Of a DNA stretch of 7,040 nucleotides, positions 6,253 to 7,040 are shown in pieces. Numbering within the stretch: the first letter of the stretch is position 1; every line of letters begins with the position of its first letter. Both the position numbers and the translations under genes were made by a program. The DNA lies in assembly GCA_945874095.1 (NCBI GenBank), contig CAMCFM010000229.1, positions 1 to 7,040 on the forward strand. The letters are read 5' to 3'. A model generated the notes under the pieces. It saw only the letters and a list, made by a program, of their open reading frames with translations. It did not search any database and was not told the DNA's origin. This DNA comes from Candidatus Kuenenia stuttgartensis. GTDB lineage: Bacteria; Planctomycetota; Planctomycetia; Isosphaerales; Isosphaeraceae.

Positions 6253-6258
6253 AAAGGG
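6253..6258 (+). promoter_or_regulatory. Ribosome-binding site supporting a GTG start at 6267
   Basis: AAAGGG lies 8 nt before GTG 6267. The in-frame ATG at 6276 has its only purine run (AGGAA) directly against it, which is too close for initiation, so GTG is favoured. Confidence 0.6.
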
Positions 6259-6266
6259 CGAATATC

Positions 6267-6734
6267 GTGCAGGAAATGAAACCGATTGAATTGACCATCA
6301 TGTTTCCGGGAAATATCGAAACATCGTGGAAATGGCTCACGGAAGAGAGTTTCCAGAAACGCTGGATGACCGGCCTGCAATCGCTCAAACGCACGGACGA
6401 GGGAACGGTCTGTGAAGCCGGCTCGCGCTGGACGATGATTATGCTTGAGGGCAAAAAACTCAAGACGTATCAGGCCACGATGCCGGAAGTCGCTTACCCA
6501 AAGCGTTTTACGCTTTCCATTGTGGCTGAGGATCTGGCCCCCGGTGGGAGGGTTGAGGTCGAATACCGACTGACCGCGGAAGGTGATAAAACGCGTCTCG
6601 ACTATCATTCCAAGCTGGTCGCATCGCGATTTTCATTCTTCTTGAAACTCATCTCACCGCTGATCATCGCCATGATCAAGCGAAAATCAAGAAAGATGTT
6701 TCAATCCATGGCCCGCCAAATGGCCGAAGATTAA
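6267..6734 (+). CDS. SRPBCC (START-like/polyketide cyclase-type) family protein
   Basis: A 155-residue protein without signal peptide, of a size typical for single-domain SRPBCC proteins, which fold as a helix-grip around a hydrophobic ligand pocket. The N-terminal strand (KPIELTIMFPGNIETSWKWL) fits the usual opening in which a strand is followed by a helix beginning at the conserved ET-W-x-x-L region. Next come alternating strands (RWTMIML 54-60, KTYQATM 66-72, KRFTLSIVA 79-87, GRVEVEYRLTAEGDKTRLDYHSKL 94-117). The long C-terminal helix (121-153) is rich in Ile, Leu and Phe and then Lys/Arg, as expected for the helix that closes the pocket. Ligand and function are unknown. The start is GTG 6267, preferred on the ribosome-site evidence. 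Unlike the upstream genes, its coding strand has more G than C in the line I counted. No clear promoter lies in the 88-nt gap, so readthrough from the ThuA gene is possible. Confidence 0.65.
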   Translation: MQEMKPIELTIMFPGNIETSWKWLTEESFQKRWMTGLQSLKRTDEGTVCEAGSRWTMIMLEGKKLKTYQATMPEVAYPKRFTLSIVAEDLAPGGRVEVEYRLTAEGDKTRLDYHSKLVASRFSFFLKLISPLIIAMIKRKSRKMFQSMARQMAED

Positions 6735-6741
6735 TATCAAA

Positions 6742-6774
6742 CCGCCAAAGCCGATACTTTGGCGGCATTTTTTT
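6742..6774 (+). terminator. Intrinsic terminator of the SRPBCC gene
   Basis: A perfect 9-bp GC-rich stem (CCGCCAAAG at 6742-6750 and its complement at 6757-6765) with a 6-nt loop is followed after CA by seven T residues (6768-6774). It begins 8 nt after the stop codon. This is the clearest rho-independent terminator in the window. In the opposite direction only three T residues follow, so it would work poorly for the convergent gene. Confidence 0.9.
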
Positions 6775-6796
6775 ATTCACAGTTTCATCTCGATAT

Positions 6797-7040
6797 TCAC
6801 TTCCTTGATTTCACCTGATTTAACTTGACCGATTCATCCACCACTACCCCGCCGATTTTCATGGTTGGTATTGGAGTTGAAACAGGCTTTACATTCACCG
6901 CTCCACCCTCTTTCGGTTTCTCCACCTTGACGGGTGGCTTCTGAACCTGCCTTTCCACCATGATCTCACCAAGATCCACTGGCTGATTCAATTCGCCTGA
7001 TTTCAAAGGTGTGGTTTCAATGATTTTCTTCGCCGATCCG
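6797..7040 (-). CDS. C-terminal part of an unidentified Pro/Lys/Val-rich protein (runs off right edge)
   Basis: A minus-strand frame is open from the window edge to a TGA at 6799-6797, giving 81 complete codons. The start lies beyond the window; the first visible residues are GSAKKIIETTPLKSGELNQP. The rest is low in aromatic residues and rich in Lys, Val and Pro, with the stretch QKPPVKVEKPKEGG followed by VNVKPVSTPIPTMKIGGVVVDES. It looks like an extended linker or tail, perhaps of an envelope or secreted protein, but no domain is recognised. A coding role is supported by its position: it faces the SRPBCC gene across a terminator, and the frame stays open to the edge. Short length and biased composition keep confidence moderate. 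Confidence 0.5.
   Translation of the reverse strand, partial: GSAKKIIETTPLKSGELNQPVDLGEIMVERQVQKPPVKVEKPKEGGAVNVKPVSTPIPTMKIGGVVVDESVKLNQVKSRK

Overview
The window looks like a chromosomal piece of a planctomycete or a related PVC-group bacterium. This rests on gene content, not on any marker gene. There is an exported GxDLY-type SGNH hydrolase, an exported ThuA-domain protein and a Tat-exported beta-propeller of a kind common in those genomes. Overall GC is moderate (about 45 to 50 % in most lines I counted). No rRNA, tRNA, CRISPR array, insertion sequence or integrase is visible.

Layout. At the left edge (1-266, minus) is the first 88 codons of an Mrr-type restriction endonuclease, running off the window. 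A 214-bp divergent gap separates it from an exported SGNH/GDSL hydrolase (481-1632, plus), which ends at a hairpin shared with the convergent gene. Three minus-strand genes follow, in transcription order: a PLD/HKD nuclease-like protein (5100-4321), a large conserved protein of unknown function (4230-2737) and a Tat-exported six-bladed propeller (2693-1710). Their gaps are 90 and 43 nt, so they could share a transcript, although a weak hairpin lies in the first gap. Divergent from the PLD gene is an exported ThuA-domain protein (5246-6178, plus), with a good sigma70-like promoter and a 15-nt inverted repeat upstream. A very stable hairpin follows, then a small SRPBCC/polyketide-cyclase-like protein (6267-6734, plus) and a classical intrinsic terminator. 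The right edge holds the C-terminal 81 codons of a Pro/Lys/Val-rich protein (minus).

How the genes may work together. The SGNH hydrolase and the ThuA protein are both predicted to be exported and fit envelope or periplasmic carbohydrate processing, but they are not adjacent and nothing shows a shared pathway. The PLD protein and the unknown protein look cytoplasmic. The Mrr fragment is the only clear defence gene. I do not see a convincing complete new system. The best leads are the unknown 497-residue protein with its two neighbours, and the GC-rich PLD gene with its unassigned helical N-terminal domain.
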